From assembly GCA_023397245.1 (NCBI GenBank), contig JAEWUH010000167.1:1-18347 (forward strand): a stretch of 18,347 nucleotides of DNA, in the 5' to 3' direction. The position numbers and the translations under genes were made by a program. The DNA is from Bacillota bacterium (GTDB lineage Bacteria > Bacillota > Clostridia > Oscillospirales > Acutalibacteraceae). The notes under the pieces were generated by a model. It was not told the DNA's origin. It worked only from the letters and a program-made list of their open reading frames with translations, and did not search any database. Shown piece by piece: positions 6,207 to 13,326 of this stretch. Numbering within the stretch: the stretch's first letter is position 1; every line of letters starts with the position of its first letter.

Positions 6207-7125
6207 TACCCTCGGTATTGACACCAGCAACTACACAACTTCCGCGGCGCTTTATCAGGCCGGTACGATTTTACAGCAGAAAATGCTTCTGCCGGTCAGG
6301 CGGGGCGAACTTGGGCTGCGCCAAAGCGATGCGGTATTTCATCATGTTCAGCAGCTCCCGCAGGTTCTGGAAGCACTGCCGCTTTCCGATTTAAAAATCG
6401 ACGCAGTCGGGGCGTCTTTGCGCCCGCGTGATCGGGAAGGCTCATATATGCCGTGTTTTACCGTAGGCTTCGGTACTGCAAAGGCAATCGCCCTTACACA
6501 CGGAATTCCGCTTTACACATTCTCTCACCAGGCGGGGCATATCGCTGCGGCTCTTTATTCAGCCGGAAGGCTGGATCTGCTGACGGAAAGGTTTATTGCC
6601 TTCCATGTGTCCGGGGGTACGACCGAAGCGGTTCTGGTTGAACCGAATGAACAAAACGTTTTTAAAATACGAATCCTTGCGCAGTCGCTTGACCTGAAGG
6701 GCGGACAGGCTGTGGACCGCGTGGGCGCAATGCTGGAACTTTCCTTTCCTTCCGGAAAAGAATTGGAGCAGCTTGCATTAAATACCAATATTCGGTTCAA
6801 AATAAAAGCAGCGATGAAAGGTGCGGACTGTTCCCTTTCGGGAATCGAAAACCGGTGCGAAAAAATGCTGCGGGACGGCAGTCCGAAAGAAGAAATCGCC
6901 GCTTATTGTTTACAATCCATATTAGCTGCGCTCGACGCGATGACCGCCGAATTACAAAAACAATACGGAAAATTACCGCTCTTATTCGCAGGCGGGGTGA
7001 TGTCCAACCGTATAATCCGGGAAGCGCTCACCGAAAAATACGGCGCGCTTTTTGCCCGGCCGGAGTTTTCCGCCGACAACGCCGCGGGGATTGCGGTTCT
7101 GACCTCGATCAAGGGGGCGCTGTAA
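6199..7125 (+). CDS. TsaD/Kae1-like paralogue (peptidase M22 family), divergent
   Basis: The 308-residue product has the ASKHA-type fold signatures of TsaD/Kae1: an N-terminal GIDTSNYTTSAAL phosphate-loop region, a metal-site HxxxH (SHQAGHIAAAL, about residues 113-123), VSGG (about 143-146), SFPSG, and near the C-terminus AGGVMSN with a final SADNAAGIAVL. TsaD makes the threonylcarbamoyl-adenosine of tRNA with TsaB and TsaE. This protein departs from TsaD at hallmark positions: TSNYTTS replaces TSCDETA and VSGGTT replaces VSGGHT, and it is shorter than the usual 335-345 residues. A canonical TsaD is therefore probably encoded elsewhere, and the role here is unknown. ATG 6199 overlaps the nusB stop by 8 bases, with GGTGAT as ribosome-binding site. 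No truncation is visible; both metal-site histidines and the C-terminal Asp-Asn are kept. Confidence 0.8.
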   Translation: MPDTLGIDTSNYTTSAALYQAGTILQQKMLLPVRRGELGLRQSDAVFHHVQQLPQVLEALPLSDLKIDAVGASLRPRDREGSYMPCFTVGFGTAKAIALTHGIPLYTFSHQAGHIAAALYSAGRLDLLTERFIAFHVSGGTTEAVLVEPNEQNVFKIRILAQSLDLKGGQAVDRVGAMLELSFPSGKELEQLALNTNIRFKIKAAMKGADCSLSGIENRCEKMLRDGSPKEEIAAYCLQSILAALDAMTAELQKQYGKLPLLFAGGVMSNRIIREALTEKYGALFARPEFSADNAAGIAVLTSIKGAL

Positions 7126-7126
7126 G

Positions 7127-8347
7127 ATGGGTTATTCACCGGTCATGCTGAGCGTAACACAGCTGAATACTTATATCAAATCTCTGTTTGACGGAGACGG
7201 AAATCTGACGAATATCTATCTGGCGGGCGAAATTTCAAATTTTACCGATCATTATAAGTCCGGGCATTTGTATTTCTCCCTGAAAGATGAGAAAAGCGTA
7301 ATCCGCGCGGTCATGTTTGCGCAGAGCGCCAGACGGCTCCGCTTTCTGCCGCAGAACGGCATGAGCGTCATTGTCCACGGACGGGTAAGCGTTTACGAAG
7401 CGACCGGCCAGTATCAGCTCTATATTGAGGACATGCAGCCGGACGGACTTGGCGCTCTGAATCTGGCCTATGAACAGTTAAAAAGCAAACTGGAGGCCGA
7501 AGGGCTGTTTGCCGCGGCACGGAAAAAGCCGCTTCCCAAATTTCCGGAGCGAATCGGCGTAATTACTTCGCCGACCGGAGCGGCGGTTCACGATATCATT
7601 ACGATACTGGCCCGCCGTTACCCCTTGGCCCAAGTGGTGTTCTGCCCCGTACTGGTTCAGGGAACGGGCGCTGCGCCGCAGCTTGTGGATGCGCTGGAGC
7701 GGTTGAACCGCCTTGGCTGCGCGGATGTACTTATCCTTGGCCGCGGCGGCGGCTCACTGGAGGACTTGTGGCCGTTTAACGAGGAGTGCGTTGCGCGCGC
7801 CGTAGCCGCTTCCGCTATTCCCGTTATTTCCGCGGTCGGGCATGAAACGGATTTTACAATCTGCGACTTCGCGGCCGATCTGCGCGCCCCCACTCCTTCC
7901 GCAGCGGCAGAACTGGCGGTGCCGGACAGCGCCGAATTATTGGAAACGGTTCAGTACGATCAGCTGATCTTAAAACAATGCTTAACGGCAAAGCTGAATG
8001 ATTTGAAAAAGCGGCTGAATGCCGCCGCGGCCAGCTATCCTTTTCGCAGGCCGCAGGATATCATCGATTTGCAGCGTATCCGCACAGACCGGTTGTACGG
8101 GAAGCTTTGCGACAGGATGAATCGCAAGATCGCGGAGTCGAAGTCGGAACTTTCCGAAAAAAGCGGCAGGCTGAACGCACTCAGTCCGCTGGCAACGCTT
8201 TCGCGGGGATACGCAATCGTTTACCGCAGCGATCACCGCTCTGTTCTCAAAGCGGAACACGTGCAGGTCGGCGAATCAGTTTCCGTCCGTCTTCAGGATG
8301 GAGCTTTGGAATGTGCGGTTACCGGTAAGGAGGAAATCCATGAATAA
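7127..8347 (+). CDS. xseA: Exodeoxyribonuclease VII large subunit
   Basis: The 406-residue product starts with an OB-fold nucleic-acid-binding domain (LSVTQLNTYIKSLFDGDGNL to IEDMQPDG, about residues 8-105). The catalytic domain follows, with ERIGVITSPTGAAVHDI, GRGGGS at 205-210 and GHETD at 238-242, then a helical region and the C-terminal SPLATLSRGYAIV segment. With XseB it forms ExoVII, which degrades single-stranded DNA from both ends. The start ATG 7127 is one base after the preceding stop codon with a GGGGG-containing site upstream; ATG 7145 is a less likely alternative. It overlaps xseB by 8 bases. Confidence 0.97.
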   Translation: MGYSPVMLSVTQLNTYIKSLFDGDGNLTNIYLAGEISNFTDHYKSGHLYFSLKDEKSVIRAVMFAQSARRLRFLPQNGMSVIVHGRVSVYEATGQYQLYIEDMQPDGLGALNLAYEQLKSKLEAEGLFAAARKKPLPKFPERIGVITSPTGAAVHDIITILARRYPLAQVVFCPVLVQGTGAAPQLVDALERLNRLGCADVLILGRGGGSLEDLWPFNEECVARAVAASAIPVISAVGHETDFTICDFAADLRAPTPSAAAELAVPDSAELLETVQYDQLILKQCLTAKLNDLKKRLNAAAASYPFRRPQDIIDLQRIRTDRLYGKLCDRMNRKIAESKSELSEKSGRLNALSPLATLSRGYAIVYRSDHRSVLKAEHVQVGESVSVRLQDGALECAVTGKEEIHE

Positions 8348-8555
8348 AAATATGACTTTTGAGTCGGCAATGGTAAAGCTGGAGGAAATCGTAAATAAGC
8401 TGGAAAGCGGAAATGAAACCCTCGAGAACTCATTAAAGCTGTTTGAGGAAGGTTCCGCCCTTGCGTCTCTTTGCTACGGCAAGCTTCAGAATGCGGAGCA
8501 GAAAATAAAACAGATTTCAGAGTTTGAGGATACCGACGGTGATAAAAATGCATAA
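8340..8555 (+). CDS. xseB: Exodeoxyribonuclease VII small subunit
   Basis: The 71-residue helical protein has the family signature MTFESAMVKLEEIVNKLESG followed by LENSLKLFEEGSALASLCYGKL. It binds the XseA C-terminal helices to form ExoVII. The chosen ATG 8340 has AAGGAGG upstream with good spacing; an in-frame start 42 bases earlier lies inside xseA and is rejected. It overlaps xseA (8340-8347) and ispA (8548-8555) by 8 bases each, so the three genes are probably translationally coupled. Its C-terminus GDKNA repeats that of NusB because both genes share the same junction sequence. Confidence 0.96.
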   Translation: MNKNMTFESAMVKLEEIVNKLESGNETLENSLKLFEEGSALASLCYGKLQNAEQKIKQISEFEDTDGDKNA

Positions 8556-9435
8556 CCTGCGCCAAAAAGAATATATCGCACTGATTGATCGCAAACTGTC
8601 CGAATATCTGCCGGAGCAGGATGTGATGCAGGCCGACCTGTTTCACGCGATGCGTTACAGCCTGCTTGCGGGGGGGAAACGAATCCGACCTGTCCTTGTT
8701 CTGGAGTTCTGCAGGATCTGCGGCGGCGAAGAGTCAGCCGCGCTTCCTTTTGCCTGCGCGGTCGAAATGATCCACACCTATTCGCTGATCCACGACGACC
8801 TGCCCTGCATGGACGACGACGATATGCGGCGCGGGCGCCCCTCCAATCACAAAGTGTTCGGGGAAAGCATGGCGCTGCTTGCCGGGGACGGACTTTTGAC
8901 TCTGGCGTTTGAAACGATGCTTTCGGAAGAAGCCGTGCGGCTTGCCGGGGCGCCGCGTGCGGCTAAGGCGGCCGGAATCCTTGCCGCTGCTGCCGGGGCG
9001 CGCGGGATGGTCGGCGGTCAGGTTATCGACCTGATGAGCGAGGGAAGGATTATCCCCCTTGACACGCTGAAGAAAATGGACGAGTGCAAAACCGGGGCGC
9101 TGATTGTCGCGGCGGCTAAAATGGGATGCGTGCTCGGCAACGCAACGGAAGAGCAGCTTGCCGCCGCCGAAAATTACGCCAGAGCAATCGGTCTGGCGTT
9201 TCAGATCGTCGACGATATTCTTGATGTAACGGGGAATACGGAAACGCTCGGAAAGCCGGCGGGCAGCGACATGGAAAACGACAAATGCACCTATGTTACC
9301 CTCATGGGGCTGGAGAATGCCAAAAAAGCGGTTGGCGACCTGACCCGCAAGGCGGTTGAATCGCTTGCGTGCTTCGGGCGAGGCGCGGATTACCTCGCCG
9401 AACTCGCCGAAGAGCTTGCGGCGCGGCAGAAATAA
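8548..9435 (+). CDS. ispA: Farnesyl diphosphate synthase-type polyprenyl synthase
   Basis: The 295-residue enzyme carries both aspartate-rich motifs of trans-prenyltransferases: DDLPCMDDDD at 83-92 (the DDxxxxD form common in bacterial FPP synthases) and DDILD at 222-226. It also has GGKRIRP near residue 40 for diphosphate binding. It should condense isopentenyl diphosphate with dimethylallyl/geranyl diphosphate to C15 farnesyl diphosphate, although geranylgeranyl product cannot be excluded. ATG 8548 overlaps xseB by 8 bases with a GGTGAT site. In many Clostridia dxs follows ispA; here the next gene is rplU, so the operon appears to end here. No hairpin terminator is evident after it. Confidence 0.95.
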   Translation: MHNLRQKEYIALIDRKLSEYLPEQDVMQADLFHAMRYSLLAGGKRIRPVLVLEFCRICGGEESAALPFACAVEMIHTYSLIHDDLPCMDDDDMRRGRPSNHKVFGESMALLAGDGLLTLAFETMLSEEAVRLAGAPRAAKAAGILAAAAGARGMVGGQVIDLMSEGRIIPLDTLKKMDECKTGALIVAAAKMGCVLGNATEEQLAAAENYARAIGLAFQIVDDILDVTGNTETLGKPAGSDMENDKCTYVTLMGLENAKKAVGDLTRKAVESLACFGRGADYLAELAEELAARQK

Positions 9436-9454
9436 GGAATTTTGTCCATCAATA

Positions 9455-9483
9455 TTGACAAAATTGACGCGATATGATAATAT
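9455..9483 (+). promoter_or_regulatory. Strong sigma-A promoter of rplU-prp-rpmA
   Basis: TTGACA (9455-9460), a 17-base spacer and TAATAT (9478-9483), with TGA directly before the -10 box, form a near-consensus extended promoter. Transcription should begin around 9490, giving a structured leader of about 77 bases. Confidence 0.87.
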
Positions 9484-9486
9484 TGT

Positions 9487-9566
9487 TAAGCCGCATATTA
9501 CGGGCTTACAAGCGGGAAACCCGCCCGGTAGTAGCGAGATTATAGAAAAGGCAGGACCTTTTATTC
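9487..9566 (+). promoter_or_regulatory. Structured rplU leader, candidate ribosomal protein L21 leader
   Basis: Three hairpins can be drawn: TAAGCC (9487-9492) with GGCTTA (9503-9508), GCGGG with CCCGC (9512-9516/9520-9524, loop AAA), and AAAAGG with CCTTTT (9546-9551/9557-9562). The last places the likely ribosome-binding AGGA (9553-9556) in its loop. Many Firmicutes have an autoregulatory L21 leader RNA at this position. Position and structure fit, but I cannot score the match to that family. If the transcript starts near 9490, the left arm of the first hairpin is only partly transcribed. Confidence 0.5.
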
Positions 9567-9875
9567 ATGTTTGCAGTAATTGAAACAGGCGGCAAGCAGT
9601 ACAAGGTACAGAATGACGATGTCATTTTTATCGAAAAGCTTGCGGCAGAACCGGAATCCTCGGTCGACTTCAAAGTGATTGTGCTTGACGGCGACGACGG
9701 ACTCAAAATCGGCGCTCCTTATGTAGAGGGCGCATCCGTAACAGGAAAAGTCTTAAAGAACGGCAAAGGCAAGAAAATTTCCGTTTTGACTTACAAGTCG
9801 AAAAAATGCGAAAAACGCAAAATCGGCCACAGGCAGCCATACACAAAGGTACAGATCACCGCAATCAACGCATAA
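9567..9875 (+). CDS. rplU: 50S ribosomal protein L21
   Basis: The 102-residue protein begins MFAVIETGGKQYKVQNDDVIFIEKL and ends in the basic RNA-binding tail YKSKKCEKRKIGHRQPYTKVQI, the L21 signature at the usual length. L21 binds 23S rRNA in the large subunit. It is the first gene of the conserved rplU-prp-rpmA unit. The ribosome-binding AGGA lies 10 bases before the ATG, possibly inside a small hairpin. Confidence 0.98.
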   Translation: MFAVIETGGKQYKVQNDDVIFIEKLAAEPESSVDFKVIVLDGDDGLKIGAPYVEGASVTGKVLKNGKGKKISVLTYKSKKCEKRKIGHRQPYTKVQITAINA

Positions 9876-9883
9876 TCGGCAAA

Positions 9884-10198
9884 ATGATTTGCGCGGAGTT
9901 TTTTACAGAACCGGACGGTGAGCTGGTCGGATTCCGAATCAGCGGCCACAACGGGGACGCGGGCAGCGATATTCTTTGCGCTGCGGTTTCGTCTTCGGCT
10001 TATATGGCTGCGAATACCGTGACCGATGTGATTAAGGCGGACGCCCGGATTACCGTTGAAGACGGTTACATGCTTGTGAAGGTTTCGCCTCAGGAAGCGA
10101 AATCCTGCCGCACAATATTTGCGGGATTCAAGCTTCATATGCAGGGGCTTGAAGAACAGTATCCTCAGAATATTAAAGTAAGCTATACGGAGGTGTAA
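9884..10198 (+). CDS. prp: Ribosomal-processing cysteine protease Prp
   Basis: The 104-residue product lies between rplU and rpmA, the conserved place of Prp (YsxB). Prp removes the N-terminal extension of L27. The catalytic region reads SGHNGDAGSDILCAAVSS, with H22 and C32 as the expected His/Cys pair. Family members usually have 11 residues between them (H22 and C34 in the Staphylococcus enzyme), so the flexible loop here is two residues shorter. The substrate is next door: L27 starts MLKINIQLFAHKKG with the Prp site. ATG 9884 gives the family N-terminus; a longer frame starting at 9806 lies inside rplU. No good ribosome-binding site is seen, so translation may be coupled to rplU, which ends 8 bases earlier. 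Confidence 0.93.
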   Translation: MICAEFFTEPDGELVGFRISGHNGDAGSDILCAAVSSSAYMAANTVTDVIKADARITVEDGYMLVKVSPQEAKSCRTIFAGFKLHMQGLEEQYPQNIKVSYTEV

Positions 10199-10201
10199 GT
10201 T

Positions 10202-10486
10202 ATGCTGAAGATAAATATCCAGCTGTTTGCTCATAAAAAAGGAATGGGTTCTACCAAGAACGGTCGTGATTCCGAATCAAAACGCCTTGGCGTAAAACGT
10301 TCCGACGGTCAGTTCGTGCTTGCCGGCAACATCCTTGTGAAGCAGCGCGGCACACATATTCATCCGGGTGAGAACGTAGGCATCGGTTCCGACGACTCCC
10401 TTTTTGCCCTGATTGACGGCAACGTAAAGTTTGAACGTTACGGCCGTGACCGCAAAAAGGTCAGCGTATACGCGACTGAGCAATAA
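10202..10486 (+). CDS. rpmA: 50S ribosomal protein L27 with Prp-cleavable N-terminal extension
   Basis: The 94-residue protein begins MLKINIQLFAHKKGMGSTKNGRDSESKRLG and is a standard L27. L27 reaches towards the peptidyl-transferase centre. In Firmicutes with Prp the N-terminal nonapeptide is removed before assembly; the expected cut is between F9 and A10, exposing AHKKG. GGAGGTG precedes ATG 10202 and overlaps the end of prp. The strong terminator at 10504-10536 ends the unit. Confidence 0.98.
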   Translation: MLKINIQLFAHKKGMGSTKNGRDSESKRLGVKRSDGQFVLAGNILVKQRGTHIHPGENVGIGSDDSLFALIDGNVKFERYGRDRKKVSVYATEQ

Positions 10487-10503
10487 GCCTTATCAGGTGA
10501 ATG

Positions 10504-10536
10504 AAAATCCCGGGCTTTCGATGCCCGGGATTTTTT
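10504..10536 (+). terminator. Intrinsic terminator after rpmA
   Basis: AAATCCCGGGC (10505-10515) pairs perfectly with GCCCGGGATTT (10523-10533) around loop TTTCGAT, followed by a T-run to 10536. It closes the rplU-prp-rpmA operon 17 bases after the rpmA stop codon. Confidence 0.93.
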
Positions 10537-10564
10537 GGCTTTTTACCGTAAAATATGATATACT
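10535..10564 (+). promoter_or_regulatory. Sigma-A promoter of obgE
   Basis: TTGGCT (10535-10540) and TATACT (10559-10564) are 18 bases apart, with TGA immediately before the -10 box (extended -10). The promoter begins within the T-run of the preceding terminator, so obgE is probably transcribed independently of rpmA. Confidence 0.65.
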
Positions 10565-10606
10565 AATTCTGTAATTATCTTTTAAGAAATGGCGGTATAT
10601 TCCATA

Positions 10607-11878
10607 ATGTTTATTGACAGTGCAAAAATTAAAATAAAAGCGGGTGACGGAGGCGCAGGAAAGGTTTCGTTCCACCGTGAGAAATTTGTGGCTTCCGGCG
10701 GCCCGGACGGCGGCGACGGCGGACGGGGTGGAAACATCGTTTTTCAGGTTGACGACAACCTTTCAACGCTGGCTGATTTCCGCTATAAGCGCAAATATGT
10801 TGCGCAGAACGGCGGAAACGGAATGGGGAGCCGTTGCTTCGGAAAAGGGGCGGAAGACCTTGTTATTAAAGTGCCGCGCGGCACTTTGCTCAAGGATGCG
10901 GAAACCGGCAGACTGGTGGCGGATTTGTCCGCCGATGAACCGCAGATTATCGCAAAAGGGGGCCGCGGCGGATGGGGTAATTCCCACTTTGCCACGCCTA
11001 CCCGTCAGACTCCGCGCTTCGCGAAGCCGGGAACTCCGGGGGAAGAAATGGAGCTTCTGCTTGAGTTAAAGCTGCTTGCGGATGTCGGTCTGGTCGGTTA
11101 TCCGAATGTGGGAAAGTCCACGCTCGTTTCTGTTATTAGCGAGGCCAAGCCCACCATTGCCAATTATCATTTTACAACGATCACCCCGGTTCTCGGAGTG
11201 GTACGCATGGGCGAGGGCCAGTCATTTGTCATTGCGGATATTCCCGGTCTGATTGAAGGCGCTGGGGAAGGCGTAGGCCTTGGCCACCAGTTCCTGCGCC
11301 ATGTGGAACGCTGCAGGATGCTTGTCCATATCGTGGATGTTTCCGGCAGCGAAGGCCGCGACCCAAAGCAGGATTTTAAGATCATCAACGAGGAACTCGC
11401 GAAGTTCAACCCGGAGCTTGCTCAGCGGCCGATGCTTGTGGCCGGAAACAAATGCGACCTTGCAACCGAAGAGCAGATCGCCGATTTCAAACGCTTTGTC
11501 GAGCAGCAGGGCTACGAGTTTTTCCCGATTATGGCGGCAATCCGCTATCAGGTCGATCCGCTTTTAAACCGCGTTGCGGAGATGCTCAGCAAGCTGCCCC
11601 CGGTCAAGCACTTTGAACCCGAAGCGGTGCCGCAGGTTCCTGCGGACGCGATTGGGCACAATGAAGTGAAAATTACTAATAACGACGGCGTGTTCGTCGT
11701 GGAGGGCGAATGGCTCCTGCAGGTGATCAACTCCGTGAATTTCGATGATTACGAGTCGCTCCAGTATTTTCAGCGCGTGCTCATTAATTCCGGCGTGATC
11801 GATGCCCTCAGGGAAGCCGGTATACAGGAGGGCGACACGGTGAGTATCTATGATATTGAGTTTGACTTTATGGAATAA
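10607..11878 (+). CDS. obgE: GTPase Obg, large-subunit assembly factor
   Basis: From ATG 10607 the protein has 423 residues in three parts. The glycine-rich Obg domain (about 1-157) begins MFIDSAKIKIKAGDGGAGKVSF. The GTPase domain has G1 GYPNVGKST at 164-172, then DIPGLIEGAGEGVGLG and NKCD. The C-terminal OCT domain reads VFVVEGEWLLQVINSVNFDD to the end. Obg binds pre-50S particles and links ribosome assembly to (p)ppGpp and sporulation signalling. An in-frame ATG at 10589 would add six residues; family alignment favours MFID. The ribosome-binding site (GGCGG) is weak for either. The rplU-prp-rpmA-obgE order is conserved in Firmicutes. Confidence 0.96.
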   Translation: MFIDSAKIKIKAGDGGAGKVSFHREKFVASGGPDGGDGGRGGNIVFQVDDNLSTLADFRYKRKYVAQNGGNGMGSRCFGKGAEDLVIKVPRGTLLKDAETGRLVADLSADEPQIIAKGGRGGWGNSHFATPTRQTPRFAKPGTPGEEMELLLELKLLADVGLVGYPNVGKSTLVSVISEAKPTIANYHFTTITPVLGVVRMGEGQSFVIADIPGLIEGAGEGVGLGHQFLRHVERCRMLVHIVDVSGSEGRDPKQDFKIINEELAKFNPELAQRPMLVAGNKCDLATEEQIADFKRFVEQQGYEFFPIMAAIRYQVDPLLNRVAEMLSKLPPVKHFEPEAVPQVPADAIGHNEVKITNNDGVFVVEGEWLLQVINSVNFDDYESLQYFQRVLINSGVIDALREAGIQEGDTVSIYDIEFDFME

Positions 11879-11927
11879 CGTTTCCGTGTATCGCTTGAAA
11901 GTTCAACAAGTAAAATGAGGTGTTTGA

Positions 11928-12326
11928 TTGGAACGTTTATTTGAGGCAGACTGCGAACCGAAGCTTTTAAGTCCCCTTACGCTTGCTTTTGTAGGGGACT
12001 GCGTTTTCGAACTGTTTGTTCGGGAACGTTTGGTTTGCCGGGGGAACTGCCCCGTAAACTCGCTTCATAAAAAATCGGTTGCACAGGTATGCTGTTCCGC
12101 CCAGGCTTCGGCGGCTCAGAAAATTCTTCCCATTCTTGAGCCGGATGAGGAAGAAGTGTATAAACGCGGCAGAAATGCGCATACGAATCATGTTCCGAAG
12201 AATGCAAGCCCTGCCGATTACCATGCGGCTACCGCGTTCGAGGCATTGTTCGGCTACCTTTATTTATCCGGAAAAGTCGAACGCCTGCGGGAACTGTTCG
12301 CTTTGATGTGCGAAAATATTGAATAA
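11928..12326 (+). CDS. mrnC: Mini-ribonuclease 3
   Basis: The 132-residue protein is an RNase III catalytic domain without the double-stranded-RNA-binding domain. Its signature residues are GDCVFELFVRERL (catalytic Asp at 24), LHKKSVAQVCCSAQA, YKRGRNAH, and PADYHAATAFEALFGYLYL containing the second acidic cluster. Mini-III matures 23S rRNA ends in Bacillus with L3. The start is TTG 11928, with AGGTG (11918-11922) 5 bases upstream. It lies 49 bases after obgE with no terminator between, and the next gene follows closely, so obgE-mrnC-yitT look like one operon. Confidence 0.95.
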   Translation: MERLFEADCEPKLLSPLTLAFVGDCVFELFVRERLVCRGNCPVNSLHKKSVAQVCCSAQASAAQKILPILEPDEEEVYKRGRNAHTNHVPKNASPADYHAATAFEALFGYLYLSGKVERLRELFALMCENIE

Positions 12327-12347
12327 GTGGATATTGGGGGTGTTTCT

Positions 12348-13271
12348 GTGTTTCCCAATAATGCAAAGGAAAGTGCAATCGAAATCTTAAAGGACCTTTT
12401 GTTTTTTACAGTAGGAAGCTTTATCTACGGTATTTCGGTCGTCGAGTTTACGGCGCCGAACAATATTGCGCCGGGCGGTGTTACCGGTATCAGCACGATG
12501 ATTAATTACATCTCAGGCTGGCCGATCGGCTCGACGGGCCTGCTGATTAATATACCTATTTTTATATGGGCGATCGTCGAAATCGGGTATAAGCTTGTGG
12601 GCAAAACAATGATCGCAACCGTTATTGTTTCTATAGCGATCGATACGGCGGGTTTGATTGTGCCGCCTTATAAAGGCGATCCCATGCTTGCTTCCATTTT
12701 TGGCGGAATCCTTGGGGGAATCGGTTTAGCCCTGGTGTTTATGCGGGGCGGAACGACCGGAGGCTCCGATCTGGCCGCAAGGGTGCTTGGGCGGAGAATC
12801 CGCCATTTGTCCATGGCAAAGCTGATGCTGGGAATCGACCTTACCGTAGTGCTTGTTTCCGCGTTCATTTATAAAAGCATGGAGAGCGCTCTTTACGCGG
12901 TTATTACGATTTTTGTAACCACAAAACTGATTGATACAATTCTGTACGGCACCGATATCGGAACAGGCAAAATGCTGTTTATCATGTCGGTAAAAAATGA
13001 TGAAATCGCACAGGATATATTAAATGATATGGACCGCGGGGTAACGGTTTTGAAATCCCGCGGCGCCTACAGCGGGCGCGAGGGAGAAGTGCTGCTCTGC
13101 GCCGTTCGCCGTTATGAAGTGGTAAAGGTGAAGGATATCGTCCGTCACCACGATAAAAATGCATTTATGATCGTCGGTGACGCGGGCGAGATTTCCGGCG
13201 AAGGATTCCGCCAGGTAAAACAGGAGGATAAAACGCTGAAAGAGCTGATCACAAAAGTAAAGAAAAAATAA
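12348..13271 (+). CDS. YitT family membrane protein with DUF2179 domain
   Basis: The 307-residue product has about five or six hydrophobic segments between residues 12 and 205, including the family motifs APNNIAPGGVTGIST and FMRGGTTGGSDLAARVL. A cytoplasmic DUF2179-type domain follows, with GKMLFIMS, DMDRGVTVLKSRGAYSG and the final KNAFMIVGDAGEISGEGF. YitT proteins are widespread in Firmicutes and their transport substrate is unknown. I place the start at GTG 12348 because GGGGGTG (12336-12342) is spaced for it; a GTG at 12327, directly after the mrnC stop, lacks a ribosome-binding site and would add seven residues. A bidirectional hairpin follows the stop codon. Confidence 0.9.
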   Translation: MFPNNAKESAIEILKDLLFFTVGSFIYGISVVEFTAPNNIAPGGVTGISTMINYISGWPIGSTGLLINIPIFIWAIVEIGYKLVGKTMIATVIVSIAIDTAGLIVPPYKGDPMLASIFGGILGGIGLALVFMRGGTTGGSDLAARVLGRRIRHLSMAKLMLGIDLTVVLVSAFIYKSMESALYAVITIFVTTKLIDTILYGTDIGTGKMLFIMSVKNDEIAQDILNDMDRGVTVLKSRGAYSGREGEVLLCAVRRYEVVKVKDIVRHHDKNAFMIVGDAGEISGEGFRQVKQEDKTLKELITKVKKK

Positions 13272-13274
13272 TTG

Positions 13275-13310
13275 AGGCAGGCGGTTTGTGTAAAACAAAT
13301 CCGCCTGCCT
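13275..13310. terminator. Convergent hairpin between the yitT-type gene and the small minus-strand gene
   Basis: AGGCAGGCGGTTTGT (13275-13289) pairs with 13295-13310 around a 5-base loop, with one bulged base. A T-rich stretch follows on the minus-strand side (TTATTTTTTC, 13271-13262), while the plus-strand side is only weakly T-rich. It starts 4 bases after the yitT-type stop codon and 17 bases from the stop codon of the small gene on the other strand, as expected for a shared convergent terminator. Confidence 0.75.
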
Positions 13311-13326
13311 GTTAGAATTACGACCG

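Noticed and set aside
8293..8646. Minus-strand 117-codon ORF across xseB/ispA
   Set aside because: It lies antisense across three coupled gene ends and has no coding signs.
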